A stretch of DNA of 64,000 nucleotides from Kushneria avicenniae (GTDB taxonomy: Bacteria > Pseudomonadota > Gammaproteobacteria > Pseudomonadales > Halomonadaceae): assembly GCF_900112585.1 (NCBI RefSeq), contig NZ_FOLY01000001.1:640353-704352 (forward strand). The letters are read 5' to 3'. Below, one piece after another: positions 28,805 to 37,892 of this stretch. A model generated the notes under the pieces. It was not told where the DNA came from, made no database searches, and saw only the letters and a program-made list of their open reading frames with translations. A program made the translations under genes and the position numbers. Each line of letters opens with the position of its first letter. Position 1 is the first letter of the stretch.

Positions 28805-29533
28805 TCAGAATGACAGGGTATTCTGTTCAGGCGCGGCACTCTCCTCAGGGCGTCGCGTTTCTGCCGTACGACGCGACGCGATGCGATCGGCCTGGCGCGT
28901 CGGCTCCGGCAGCTTGTAGCGGGTCAGACACTGCATGACCCAGTCGATTGAAGTCTCGAGCGAGACGCGATGACCGGTAGAGATGTAGAGCGGCTTGACG
29001 CGCTCGCGTGTGCGCAGCACGCCTCCGATGGTCTCATTGCGATGTGTCAGCGCCACCCAGTGACCACGCGAATCGGGCACCTCGTCATGCTGACCGCACA
29101 GGCGGCTCTTGCCCACACCGATGGCCGGCAGGTCCAGCCAGAGCCCGAGATGGGCAGCAATCCCCAGCCGACGCGGATGCGCAATCCCCATGCCGTCCAC
29201 CATCAGAAGGTCGGGCATCACGCTCAGCTGCTCGAATGCCTCAAGTGCCGCTGGCAGCTCGCGAAAGCTCAAAAGCCCCGGAATATAAGGCATCTGTGTA
29301 GGCTTTCGGTGCAGCACTCGCTCCACGATCTCAAGCGAGGGCCAGCGCATGATGACAACCACGGCGCGCGTGGTTTCACCGCCCTCCTCGAAGCCGATAT
29401 CCACTCCGGCAATGTGCTCGACGTCACCGATCTCGTCATGACGCACGACGCGCGGTGCCAGCGATTTCTGTAGCGCAATGGCAGTGTCCGGATCGACGGT
29501 CCATTCATGCAACGGCTGACGCTTTGATGTCAT
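28805..29533 (-). CDS. nfi: Endonuclease V (deoxyinosine 3'-endonuclease)
   Basis: Repairs deaminated adenine by cutting one base 3' of inosine. Catalytic features are present: Asp in IAGVDIGFEEGG, the PYIPGLLSFRELPA wedge block, DLLMVDGMGIAHPRRLGIAAHLGL with the second Asp, and a Lys in AIGVGKSRLCG. Length (242 aa) is a little above E. coli Nfi because of a polar C-terminal tail (ASRRTAETRRPEESAAPEQ). AGGAGG five bases before the ATG fixes the start at 29533. Convergent with the hydrolase on the left. Confidence 0.94.
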   Translation of the reverse strand: MTSKRQPLHEWTVDPDTAIALQKSLAPRVVRHDEIGDVEHIAGVDIGFEEGGETTRAVVVIMRWPSLEIVERVLHRKPTQMPYIPGLLSFRELPAALEAFEQLSVMPDLLMVDGMGIAHPRRLGIAAHLGLWLDLPAIGVGKSRLCGQHDEVPDSRGHWVALTHRNETIGGVLRTRERVKPLYISTGHRVSLETSIDWVMQCLTRYKLPEPTRQADRIASRRTAETRRPEESAAPEQNTLSF

Positions 29534-29605
29534 GTTTCCTCCTGGATGTCGCCTGAGCGTAGACAACGCCACTCGATGGATGCCAGTTCAACGGCTAATG
29601 ACACA

Positions 29606-29638
29606 AAAAGGCCCCCTGCCATGGGCAGGGGGCCTTTC
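29606..29638 (-). terminator. Intrinsic terminator after deaD
   Basis: On the minus strand AAAGGCCCCCTGCC-CAT-GGCAGGGGGCCTTT followed by TTGTG: a 14-bp perfect stem about 55 bp beyond the deaD stop and ahead of nfi. Confidence 0.92.
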
Positions 29639-29692
29639 AACACTTCGATCATGACCGCGCGTTTACTGCATCAGCGCAGCGACAGGCGGATA

Positions 29693-31408
29693 TCAGGACG
29701 CCTGCTGACGGTCATCGCGACGCGGGCGCTGCTCGCGGCCCTCGCCTTCCGGGCGACCGCTGTCCTTGCTGATCTCGAGCTGGCGGCCGCCAACGCGGGC
29801 ACGCGCCATCTTGGCCAGCACGGTCTCGGGCAGGCTGGTGGGCAGCTCGACCAGGCTGTGGGTCTGGCGAATGTCGATACGACCGATACGTGCGCCTTCG
29901 ATGCCGCCTTCGTTGGCCAGTGCACCAACCAGCTGTCCCGGCTTGATGTTGTCGCGATGGCCAACGGCCAGACGATAGCGGGTCATGCCTTCGGACGGGC
30001 CGCTGTCGCGGCGACGCGAGGCGCGACGTTCACCGCCACGCTCATTGCGATCACCACGCTCGGGACGCTCGTTGCGAGGACTGGACTTCGGCAGAGAGCG
30101 GATCGGCGGTTCACCGGCACGGGCAAGGCTTGCAAAGACGCAGGCCAGATCGACCGGGTCAACGCCCTCTTCCAGCAGCGATTCGACCATGGCACGCTGA
30201 TGTTCATGGCCACGCTCGAGCATGGCTTCAACACGCGCCTTGAACTTCGCATCGCGATGCGCACGCATGGTCTTTTCGTCAGGCAGCTCCATGGTGTCGA
30301 TCTTCTGACCGGTGGCCTGCTCGAGCCAGCGAACCTTGCGCACTTCACGGCCGCCAGCAAAGGTAATTGCCGTGCCTTCGCGACCGGCACGACCGGTGCG
30401 ACCAATGCGGTGAATATAGGCTTCGGTGTCGTGGGGCATGTCAAAATTGATGACGTGCGTGATGCGCGGCACGTCGAGGCCACGAGCCGCCACGTCGGTA
30501 GCGACCAGCACGTCTACCTTGCCCTTTTTCAGGCGCTGAACGGTGCGTTCACGCAGGCTCTGATCCAGATCACCGGACAGGGCTGCGGCTGCAACGCCAC
30601 GGGCGACCAGCTGATCAACCAGCGTGGTGCAGGAGGCACGGGTACGCACGAAGACGATCGCGGCATCGACCGGCTCGACTTCGATGATACGTGCCAGCGC
30701 TTCAATCTTGGCCGGGCCATCCACGCGGCATACGCGCTGCTGGATAGTGGTCGTTGCCGCACGCGCTTCGATCTGCACGGTGACCGGATCCACCAGGTAA
30801 CGGCTGACGATGCGAGAGATTTCCGGCGGCAGCGTGGCCGAGAAGAACACGCGCTGGGCACCGGTCGGGGTGTCCTTGAGGACGCGCTTGACGTCATCAA
30901 TGAAGCCCATGCGCAGCATTTCGTCCGCTTCGTCCAGCACCAGCGCATTCAGACCGGTCAGGCTCAGCGAGCCGCGATCTAGATGGTCGATGATGCGGCC
31001 CGGCGTACCCACCACGATCTGGCCGCCGCTTTTCAGGCCACGCATCTGCTCACGGTAGTCCTGCCCACCGCAAAGCGTGACCACTTCGAGACCCTTGATG
31101 TTCTGACCATAGCGGCTAAAGGCCACGGCCACCTGCTGGGCGAGTTCACGTGTCGGCGCGATGACCAGAACCTGGGGCTCGCGACGGTTGACGTCAAGTT
31201 TGGAGAGCAGCGGCAGCGCAAAGGCAGCCGTCTTGCCGGTACCGGTTTGCGCCTGACCCAAAAGGTCAGCGCCTTCCAGAAGCGATGGAATGGTCTGCGC
31301 CTGGATGGGAGACGGTGTTTCGTAGCCCAGAGATTGAAGAGATTCGAGAACAGCAGGCAGCAGCGCCATGTCACCGAAATTCGGCGAGGCAACGGAAGTA
31401 GAAGTCAT
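29693..31408 (-). CDS. deaD: DEAD-box ATP-dependent RNA helicase DeaD/CsdA
   Basis: 571-residue helicase that unwinds RNA in ribosome assembly and mRNA decay, typically important in the cold. Motifs in order: Q-motif (GYETPSPIQAQTIP), Walker A AQTGTGKT (53-60), PTRELAQQ, TPGR, DEAD at 159-162, SAT in FFSATLPPE, then VFVRTRA, TDVAARGLDVP and HRIGRTGRAGREG. An Arg-rich low-complexity linker (about 440-480, RNERPERGDRNERGGERRASRRR) leads to the DeaD-type RNA-binding domain (MTRYRLAVGHRDNIKPGQLVGALANEGGI). The tail is again Arg-rich. A small hairpin lies just upstream of its ribosome site. Confidence 0.95.
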   Translation of the reverse strand: MTSTSVASPNFGDMALLPAVLESLQSLGYETPSPIQAQTIPSLLEGADLLGQAQTGTGKTAAFALPLLSKLDVNRREPQVLVIAPTRELAQQVAVAFSRYGQNIKGLEVVTLCGGQDYREQMRGLKSGGQIVVGTPGRIIDHLDRGSLSLTGLNALVLDEADEMLRMGFIDDVKRVLKDTPTGAQRVFFSATLPPEISRIVSRYLVDPVTVQIEARAATTTIQQRVCRVDGPAKIEALARIIEVEPVDAAIVFVRTRASCTTLVDQLVARGVAAAALSGDLDQSLRERTVQRLKKGKVDVLVATDVAARGLDVPRITHVINFDMPHDTEAYIHRIGRTGRAGREGTAITFAGGREVRKVRWLEQATGQKIDTMELPDEKTMRAHRDAKFKARVEAMLERGHEHQRAMVESLLEEGVDPVDLACVFASLARAGEPPIRSLPKSSPRNERPERGDRNERGGERRASRRRDSGPSEGMTRYRLAVGHRDNIKPGQLVGALANEGGIEGARIGRIDIRQTHSLVELPTSLPETVLAKMARARVGGRQLEISKDSGRPEGEGREQRPRRDDRQQAS

Positions 31409-31869
31409 GTCACACCTTATAAGCCGGTATCAAACCGACGGGGAAAATGTCTGGTCGGGAGGCAATCATCAAATGATGGACATATCGGATGGCTCCCTGA
31501 CCGGTCGCACTCGTATCATCCCGATCTGCCCGCACGACAGGCGAGCAGATGACGATATCCGTGGCATGTGGCGACCGTTATTGCACCCGGGCAATACGTC
31601 ATATGCGGCGACCGACAGATCATGGCAGTCACTGCCGTCATACGGGGCCCGGTGCTCCATCGATGCGTGGGCGCATTGGCGCCTTGGAGAATCGTCCCCT
31701 ACGCAACGGCAGTCTCAATGGGGGCGAATCAGCAGAGATGGCAGGGTCTTCACAAGCGAGGTGGCAGCAATTTACCACAGCGCCGCAGGTTATGCACGCC
31801 GAAAGTCGAAGACGCAGCAGAGATGAGGGCGATCACGATAACGCCCCCACCTGTTATACGCTCAATATG
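31409..31869. other. 461-bp upstream region of deaD, with a leader hairpin at 31423-31439
   Basis: No gene is supported in this spacer. Next to the deaD ribosome site (AAGGTGT, 31412-31419) is an imperfect hairpin on the minus strand, GTCGGT-TTGAT-ACCGGC, one G-T wobble. A second small dyad (CATCA-TT-TGATG) lies at about 31467-31478. E. coli deaD has a long regulatory leader, so a structured leader here is plausible but unproven. The rest appears to be plain promoter DNA. Confidence 0.4.
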
Positions 31870-32877
31870 TCAGGCGTCATGCTGCCAGATGCCCTTGCCT
31901 GTCAGGCGCTCGCGATCGTGGGGTCGCTCAAGGTCAAGCTCCGGCCCCAGCGGCACGATGCCATTGGGGTTGATGCTCGGATGACTGCCATAGTAGTGGC
32001 GCTTGATATGGCTCATGTTGACGGTATCCGCGATGCCGGGCCACTGATAGAGCTCGCGCAGATAGCTCGACAGGGCCGAATAATCCTCGATCCGATTCAG
32101 ATTGCACTTGAAGTGGCTGTAATAGACGCTGTCAAAGCGCACCAGCGTGGTGAACAGTCGAATATCGGCCTCGGTCAGATATTCACCTGCCAGATATCGG
32201 CGCTCTTCCAGCAGAGCCTCCAGACGGTCGAGCATTTCAAAAAGCGCGGTGACATGCTTTTCGTACACCTTCTGCTCGGTGGCGAACCCGGCCTTGTAGA
32301 CACCGTTGTTGACCCGATCATAGACCTCGTCATTGATGCGATCGATCTCCTCACGCAGCGGCGCCGGATAAAGATCCAGCTGATTGCCGGTCAGCTCGTC
32401 AAAGGCCGTATTGAAGATACGCATCAGATCGGCCGACTCGTTATTGACGATGCGCGATTTTTTCTTGTCCCACAGCACTGGTACGGTGACCCGTCCCGTG
32501 TAGTGCTCATCGGTCAGCGTATAAAGCTGATAGTGACGACGCACCCCGTTGACAGGATCGCCGCTCGAGCCTTCCTCCAGCTCGTAGGTCCATCCTTCTT
32601 TGAGCATGTACGGACTGGTCACCGACACGCCCATCAACCCGGACAACCCCTTCAGGCGACGCATGATCAGCACGCGATGTGCCCACGGGCAGGCCAGCGA
32701 CACATAAAGATGAAAGCGATCGGGACCTGCGCTGACGCTGCTGCGACCGTCGGGGCCGGGCTCGCCATCGGGCGTCACCCAGTCGCGCAGTTTTGCTGAC
32801 TCGCGAACAAACTCGCCGTCGTTACCTCTGGTGTCATACCAGCGGTCTACCCACTGTCCATCGACCAGTAATCCCAT
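31870..32877 (-). CDS. yqjG: Glutathionyl-hydroquinone reductase (Xi-class GST, YqjG type)
   Basis: 335-residue Xi-class glutathione transferase. It reduces glutathionyl-hydroquinones, linking quinone or aromatic detoxification to glutathione. The active-site Cys is in SLACPWAHRVLIMRRLKGL. The N-terminal extension begins MGLLVDGQWVDRWYDT and includes the W-x-T-P block WVTPDGEPG, both diagnostic for YqjG/PcpF. The C-terminal all-helical domain has LTEADIRLFTTLVRFDSVYYSHFKCN. AAGGAG before the ATG at 32877 decides the start against a longer frame to 32943. The LysR gene immediately upstream on the same strand may control it. Confidence 0.93.
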   Translation of the reverse strand: MGLLVDGQWVDRWYDTRGNDGEFVRESAKLRDWVTPDGEPGPDGRSSVSAGPDRFHLYVSLACPWAHRVLIMRRLKGLSGLMGVSVTSPYMLKEGWTYELEEGSSGDPVNGVRRHYQLYTLTDEHYTGRVTVPVLWDKKKSRIVNNESADLMRIFNTAFDELTGNQLDLYPAPLREEIDRINDEVYDRVNNGVYKAGFATEQKVYEKHVTALFEMLDRLEALLEERRYLAGEYLTEADIRLFTTLVRFDSVYYSHFKCNLNRIEDYSALSSYLRELYQWPGIADTVNMSHIKRHYYGSHPSINPNGIVPLGPELDLERPHDRERLTGKGIWQHDA

Positions 32878-32990
32878 GGCAGTCTCCTTGCCCGGCGATC
32901 TCCCCGGGAATTCATGTTCGGGCCGTGAGAATAGCCGCTTCACTCGCGCTTTTCACAACAACCGCTCGTGGCAGGCCTCCGGTCTGACCT

Positions 32991-33872
32991 TCAGGCGCGC
33001 CACTCAAGGCGCAGTGCCTCGGCCATGGCCTGTACGGCAGGGCAAGCGCCCTCGACATCGTTGATGTACATGGAGAGCGGTACTTCTCGAATACCACCGG
33101 CCTGCAACGGCAGCGCCCTGAGCTGGCCGCTATCCAGCAGCGGCTGAACCCGCGTCTGAGAAACCCATGCAAAACCGAGTCCACGGGCCAGAATGTCCAG
33201 GCAGGTGGCCACATGAGATACCGTCCAGCGCTGCTCGGCCTTGAGCCAACCGCTGTCATTTTGCTCACGCAGGGCCGAATCCCGGGTCACAATCTGTCGG
33301 TGCTGGCGAAGATCGCGTAGATCCAGCGCCCTATCGAGCTGATGAAGCGCATGATCGGGATGCGCCACGGCAATAAAACGAATGGCGCCCATCAGCTCTC
33401 CCAGATAGCCCTGCACCGGCAGGCCGCTGATCAAAAGGTCTACACGATTATCCAACAGCATTTCCACGCCGCCGTTGAGCACGGTCTCGTAAAGCTGAAC
33501 CCGGGTATGTGGATACTGGTTTGAAAAGCGGTCAAGGGCGTAGCACAACGTTTCAGGCGCCAGAATCTGATCGATGGCAATAGTGATTTCGGCCTCGAGA
33601 CCGTTTGAGAGGCTATCCGCCACGGCCTCGATCGTATCGGCGCTTTCCAGCAACTGACGCGCCCGGCGCAGGAGCATCTCCCCTGCTTCGGTCAGGCGCA
33701 ACTGTCGCCCGCCAGTGTCCAGTAGCTGTACCCCCAGCTGGGTTTCCAGCTTGTGCACGGCGTGATTGATACTGGACGGGCTTTTATGAATGGCTTCTGC
33801 CGCACGTGCAAAGCCGCCATGGTCGATCACCGCAGCCAGCATTTGCCATTGAACCAGCGTTACTCGCGACAT
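32991..33872 (-). CDS. LysR-family transcriptional regulator
   Basis: 293 residues. The N-terminal winged helix-turn-helix (VTLVQWQMLAAVIDHGGFARAAEAIHKSPSSINHAVHKLETQLGVQLLD) is followed by the LysR linker helix and a periplasmic-binding-type effector domain. The ATG at 33872 has AGGA six bases upstream. It is transcribed toward yqjG, 113 bp away, which is a likely target; LysR proteins more often face their target divergently, and the divergent side here is a long AT-rich spacer. The effector is unknown. Confidence 0.88.
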   Translation of the reverse strand: MSRVTLVQWQMLAAVIDHGGFARAAEAIHKSPSSINHAVHKLETQLGVQLLDTGGRQLRLTEAGEMLLRRARQLLESADTIEAVADSLSNGLEAEITIAIDQILAPETLCYALDRFSNQYPHTRVQLYETVLNGGVEMLLDNRVDLLISGLPVQGYLGELMGAIRFIAVAHPDHALHQLDRALDLRDLRQHRQIVTRDSALREQNDSGWLKAEQRWTVSHVATCLDILARGLGFAWVSQTRVQPLLDSGQLRALPLQAGGIREVPLSMYINDVEGACPAVQAMAEALRLEWRA

Positions 33873-34574
33873 GTTACATCCTGTTAACACTTGAAGGCAT
33901 CGGCATATTTACTGCCGCTCATGCGATCAACTCTGCACTGAAATTTTCTTTCTGATCATGACTGAAGAGGCCTTGATCGGCACAGCACAAGCCTTTGCAG
34001 CCGTATCGCTGTCCTGGGACGGCATCACGGCAACGGCGCGAATCCTTCCTGCACCATCATAACAAAACAACACAATTCGCGTTTTACATGCCTTTCAAAA
34101 ATCTCAAAACAACAACATTTATTACTATCATTTATTTAAAATACGAGCCTGCCTTTAATTCAATTAAATTGGATAAACAGCAGGATTTTTCAGTTAAAAA
34201 ACACTGTTAATTTTTCATTCAAAAAAGGGTTTTGAAACTCAAAACTGTTTACTTATACAGTGCTACGCATCAGAAGTTAGTCGCTTCGGGAAAGCACTCG
34301 GCAAGACCAACGAATACGTCGCGGAGCGACAGCCATGCGGCCGCAGCCGAAAATGGCACGCCTCCAGCAGACACCATACTGATCCTGTAAAGAATTATTC
34401 CTGTACAAGGTTTTCACAGCGCCCTTCTAATAAATCGCCGTCAGACGTAGCGCCCTTTAACTTAAAATAAAGATGACCAATTATTGATATTCACACTAGG
34501 CATGTGCGAGACCTTGAGGTAAGGTAATCCAGCCTTTATTCCCTTTTATCTCTCTGTATACGGCGCTTATCAAC
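33873..34574. other. 702-bp AT-rich spacer
   Basis: The stretch from about 34060 to 34260 is strikingly AT-rich (many A and T runs) between GC-rich genes. A plus-strand frame (33995-34210) exists, but it has no ribosome site and an implausible composition. No tRNA, insertion-sequence end or terminator was recognised. Part must hold the promoters of the LysR gene and of the endopeptidase gene. The AT-rich core could be a nucleoid-protein (H-NS-like) binding region or a trace of inserted DNA. Confidence 0.4.
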
Positions 34575-36245
34575 ATGTTGCGAATTTTTAGTTCGCTACC
34601 CCGCACGCACAGGCTTTTATTGTTACCGGTTACCGCCATGGTTGGCGTGTTGGGTGCGCATCAGCTCTATCAGAATACAAATACCTCGGCGACCACCGAT
34701 GCAACTGTCGCCGACCTCCAGAAAGTCACACAGCCGGTGAGCCTTGCGCTTGCCGCTCCGCAGGAACAGGCCCGCGTTTTCAGCCAGCCGACGCATCTCG
34801 AGATTGCCGGCGCACTGGCTCTTGCCAGCCCGGCCGCTGACAGGCGCGCTCAATCCGGCGAGCTCAACGTCAGCCAGGCACTGGCCGTGGCCTCCAATCT
34901 TGCTGCCATCAATGCCGGCGCAGCGCTCAATGGCGGCAAAGGCGGTGATGAAAACGAAAGAGTCATTGCTCGCGCCGATCATGTGACCGGCATGGGCGAT
35001 GGTATTGACGGTCATACGTCCTACGTTGATAACTTCAACGACGACGATACCGGAGACTTTGCCGACGACAGCCTTGATGGACAGTTCTCGCTGGGCAGTC
35101 AGGTCGAGGCCCGCGAAACCTATGTGCCGGAGTGGCAGACCTACAAGGTTCAGCAGGGCGATACCTTTGCCGAGCTTGCCGAGCACAGTCTGGGCATGGG
35201 ATACAGTGAAGTCCTCGAGCTGCTGGATGATGCACCCGACAGGAAGGCTCTGACCAATCTTCGGGTTGGCAATGAACTGGATTACAAGGTCGACCAGGAC
35301 GGACATCTGCTGGCACTGCGCGTCATGAAAAACACGCGCAGCGGCTATCTTTTCGAGCGTGACAGCACGGACGAGCGCTTTGCCATCAATGACATCGAGC
35401 GTACCGGCGAGGCCACGCAGCGACTGTTCGCCGGCACCGTCAACGGCAGCTTTGGCTCTTCGGCGCGCGCCACCGGCCTGTCCAGCGGCGAAGTCGCCGA
35501 GCTGATTTCGGTACTGGGCAAGAAGGTCAACTTCAACCGTTCGGCGCGCGATGGCGACAGGTTTCAGGTGCTGATCGAATCGGACGTGATTGACGGCAAG
35601 CCCTACGATTCCCGCATTCTGGCCGCTCACTATGAAGGCAAGGACGATCTGACCGTGGTACGTCACGACGGCGATTACTATACGCCCGACGGCCATGGAC
35701 TGGACCCGGCCTTCAATCGCTATCCCTTCAAGGGGCACTATCGGATCAGCTCGCCGTTCAACCTCAAGCGTCATCATCCGATCACGGGCCGCATTTCGCC
35801 CCACAAGGGCACCGATTTTGCGATGCCGGTGGGCTCAACGGTGCGCGCTCCTGCAGACGGCCGTGTCACCAAGGTGGTCAATCACCCGCTGGCCGGTAAA
35901 TATATTGTCATTACCCATGACAATGGCTACCAGACCCGCTATCTCCACCTTTCGAAGCCTGAGGTCAAGCCCGGTCAGCGAGTGAAGATGGGGCAGGAAA
36001 TTGCCAAGTCCGGCAATACCGGTCGCAGTACCGGTGCGCATCTTCATTATGAGATCATCGCCAACGGGTCTCAGGTCAACGCCATGCGCGTCAAATTACC
36101 GGGTGGGCGCGCCCTGAGCGGTCAGGAGCTGGCAAGCTTCAAGACCGAATCAAAGGAGCTTCTGGCCAAGCTTGAAACCGCCGACAACACGCGCGCCGTG
36201 GCTCAGGTTCGTCATGACAGGAAGGACAAGGATGACGAGTCCTGA
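34575..36245 (+). CDS. mepM: M23 peptidoglycan endopeptidase, MepM/YebA type
   Basis: Zn endopeptidase that cuts peptidoglycan crosslinks to allow wall growth. It is anchored by an N-terminal hydrophobic segment (LLLLPVTAMVGVLGAHQLY). An OapA/LysM-like domain lies at about 175-240 (WQTYKVQQGDTFAELAEHSLGMG), then a second domain (GEVAELISVLGKKVNFNRSARDGDRF). The LytM catalytic domain is at about 400-500 with HKGTDFAMPVGS (first metal ligands near residue 410) and HLHYE near 488. Length 556 aa is longer than E. coli MepM because of an acidic linker at about 105-170 (DNFNDDDTGDFADDSLDG), a common halophile adaptation of exported proteins. Confidence 0.9.
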   Translation: MLRIFSSLPRTHRLLLLPVTAMVGVLGAHQLYQNTNTSATTDATVADLQKVTQPVSLALAAPQEQARVFSQPTHLEIAGALALASPAADRRAQSGELNVSQALAVASNLAAINAGAALNGGKGGDENERVIARADHVTGMGDGIDGHTSYVDNFNDDDTGDFADDSLDGQFSLGSQVEARETYVPEWQTYKVQQGDTFAELAEHSLGMGYSEVLELLDDAPDRKALTNLRVGNELDYKVDQDGHLLALRVMKNTRSGYLFERDSTDERFAINDIERTGEATQRLFAGTVNGSFGSSARATGLSSGEVAELISVLGKKVNFNRSARDGDRFQVLIESDVIDGKPYDSRILAAHYEGKDDLTVVRHDGDYYTPDGHGLDPAFNRYPFKGHYRISSPFNLKRHHPITGRISPHKGTDFAMPVGSTVRAPADGRVTKVVNHPLAGKYIVITHDNGYQTRYLHLSKPEVKPGQRVKMGQEIAKSGNTGRSTGAHLHYEIIANGSQVNAMRVKLPGGRALSGQELASFKTESKELLAKLETADNTRAVAQVRHDRKDKDDES

Positions 36246-36277
36246 TGACGTCATGACCGTTGGATGATCCATGGATT

Positions 36278-36307
36278 AAAAACGCCCCTTGAAGGGGCGT
36301 TTTTTTG
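36278..36307 (+). terminator. Intrinsic terminator after mepM
   Basis: AAAACGCCCCTTGAAGGGGCGTTTTTTT: 9-bp stem with a tight loop and seven T, 33 bp after the stop. Confidence 0.95.
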
Positions 36308-36342
36308 TTGCCGTGTCGGTTCGTCTTGCCGGATGCGACAGA

Positions 36343-37866
36343 TCAGCCATCTGACCCTGTCATCTGCGGATTGGGCGCGTGCGGAAAGCCACCCGTCGCG
36401 TGAGGAACGTTGAGTCGATCATTGAAACCACCGCCCAGCGCCTGTACCAGTTGAATCGAGGTATCCACCAGCTGGCTGTTCAGACTGACCAGCGACTGCT
36501 GGGCGGTGAGCAGCTGCTGCTGGGTGCTCAGCACCTGCAGATAGTTGGTAATTCCCGCCTGAAACCGCTCGAGCGCCAGATCAAAGGCCTGCTGGGCATT
36601 GTCACGCGAGCGCTCCAGCGACTGGCGCTGGCGCTCCAGTGACTGTACGGCGGTGATGGTATCGGCCACGGTACCCAGTGCCGAAATGACAGTCTGATTG
36701 TACTGTGCCACGGCCAGATCGTAATCCGCCTCGGTGCTGTCCAGATTGGCCCGCAGACGCCCCCCCTCAAAAATCGGCAGCGACAGGGCCGGCGAGACAC
36801 TCCAGCTTTTGGCAGATTCCGAGAAGAAGTAGCTGCCCAGCCGCGAACTGAAACCGGCCATCGCGCTCAGATTGAGATCGGGATAGAACTGCGCCTTGTC
36901 TGCCTTGATCTGCTGGGTCTGCGACTCTACCCGCCAGCGTGCCGCCACGACATCCGGACGCCGGCCGATCAGCTCGGCCGGCACGACCGAAGGCAGCGAC
37001 AGCAGTGCCGGAGACAGCGGCTGGGGGCGCTCGATATCGAAACCGCGATCGGGGCCCTTGCCCAGCAGCACCCCCAGCGAGATCCGATCACTGCGAACGG
37101 CCTGCTCGGCCGACTCCAGAGACTGTCGAGCACTATCAACGCTTGAGCGCGACTGCAGCCGGACCGATTGATCGCTCAATCCGGCCTGCTGAAGCTGCTG
37201 GTTGGTCTGGTCAATGGTCTTTGCCCGCTCAAGCTCCTGACGAGCGATGTCCAGCAGTGCGTAGTCCCCCGCCAGCTGAACATAGGCTCGTGCCACGTTG
37301 ACCGACAGCGTCAGCGCCGCTTCATGCAGATCGATTTCGGTAGCCCGGGCCTCGCCCAGCGCTGCCGACCACGCAGCACGACGCCCGCCCCAGAGATCGA
37401 CGTCATAGCTGAAGTTCGAAGAAAGCCCCCGGGTCGTGCTGTAGATGTTGCCCTGCCCCTGAGGATCGTCAACTTCCGATACCCGCGAACGGGAAATCTG
37501 CGCGGAACCATCGACGGTCGGCAGACGTTCGGCACCCGCCTGACCCACAGCGGCATTGGCCGAACGCAGGCGTGCCTGGGCCACATCCATATCGGGAGAG
37601 TCTGCCAGTGCCTCCTGAATCAGGGCCTCAAGATGTGGATCGCCCAGCGCATTCCACCACTGACGATCGGGCCAGTTGGCCCAAGAGATAGTGACATCGC
37701 CCACGGCCTGCAGCGCCGACAGCTGATTGAGCGATACCATCTCGCCTTCGGGCTCGATCCCGTCATAGCTGGCGCAGCCACCGATCATGGCGACCAGCAG
37801 AAGTCCTGCTGCAGCAGGGTATATGCCATGTCCCGAGCGGCCCCGCTGCCTGTTATCCATTTTCAT
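36343..37866 (-). CDS. Outer-membrane efflux lipoprotein, NodT/OprM family
   Basis: TolC-like outer membrane channel for an RND-type or similar efflux pump, acylated at a lipobox (MIGGCAS) after the signal segment. It holds two OEP repeats with the usual long coiled helices (ARLRSANAAVGQAG, then TVISALGTVADTITAVQSLERQRQSLERSRDNAQQAF). 507 residues from the ATG at 37866 (GGAAG upstream). An earlier GTG at 37896 would overlap the stop of the AsmA-like gene as GTGA, so coupling is possible with either start. No membrane-fusion or RND pump subunit is adjacent; it must be shared or encoded elsewhere. Confidence 0.88.
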   Translation of the reverse strand: MKMDNRQRGRSGHGIYPAAAGLLLVAMIGGCASYDGIEPEGEMVSLNQLSALQAVGDVTISWANWPDRQWWNALGDPHLEALIQEALADSPDMDVAQARLRSANAAVGQAGAERLPTVDGSAQISRSRVSEVDDPQGQGNIYSTTRGLSSNFSYDVDLWGGRRAAWSAALGEARATEIDLHEAALTLSVNVARAYVQLAGDYALLDIARQELERAKTIDQTNQQLQQAGLSDQSVRLQSRSSVDSARQSLESAEQAVRSDRISLGVLLGKGPDRGFDIERPQPLSPALLSLPSVVPAELIGRRPDVVAARWRVESQTQQIKADKAQFYPDLNLSAMAGFSSRLGSYFFSESAKSWSVSPALSLPIFEGGRLRANLDSTEADYDLAVAQYNQTVISALGTVADTITAVQSLERQRQSLERSRDNAQQAFDLALERFQAGITNYLQVLSTQQQLLTAQQSLVSLNSQLVDTSIQLVQALGGGFNDRLNVPHATGGFPHAPNPQMTGSDG

Positions 37867-37892
37867 GCCACTTCCATGTCCTTGTCCGACGC

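Noticed and set aside
33995..34210. 71-codon plus-strand frame in the AT-rich spacer.
   Set aside because: No Shine-Dalgarno, odd composition and no resemblance to a known protein.
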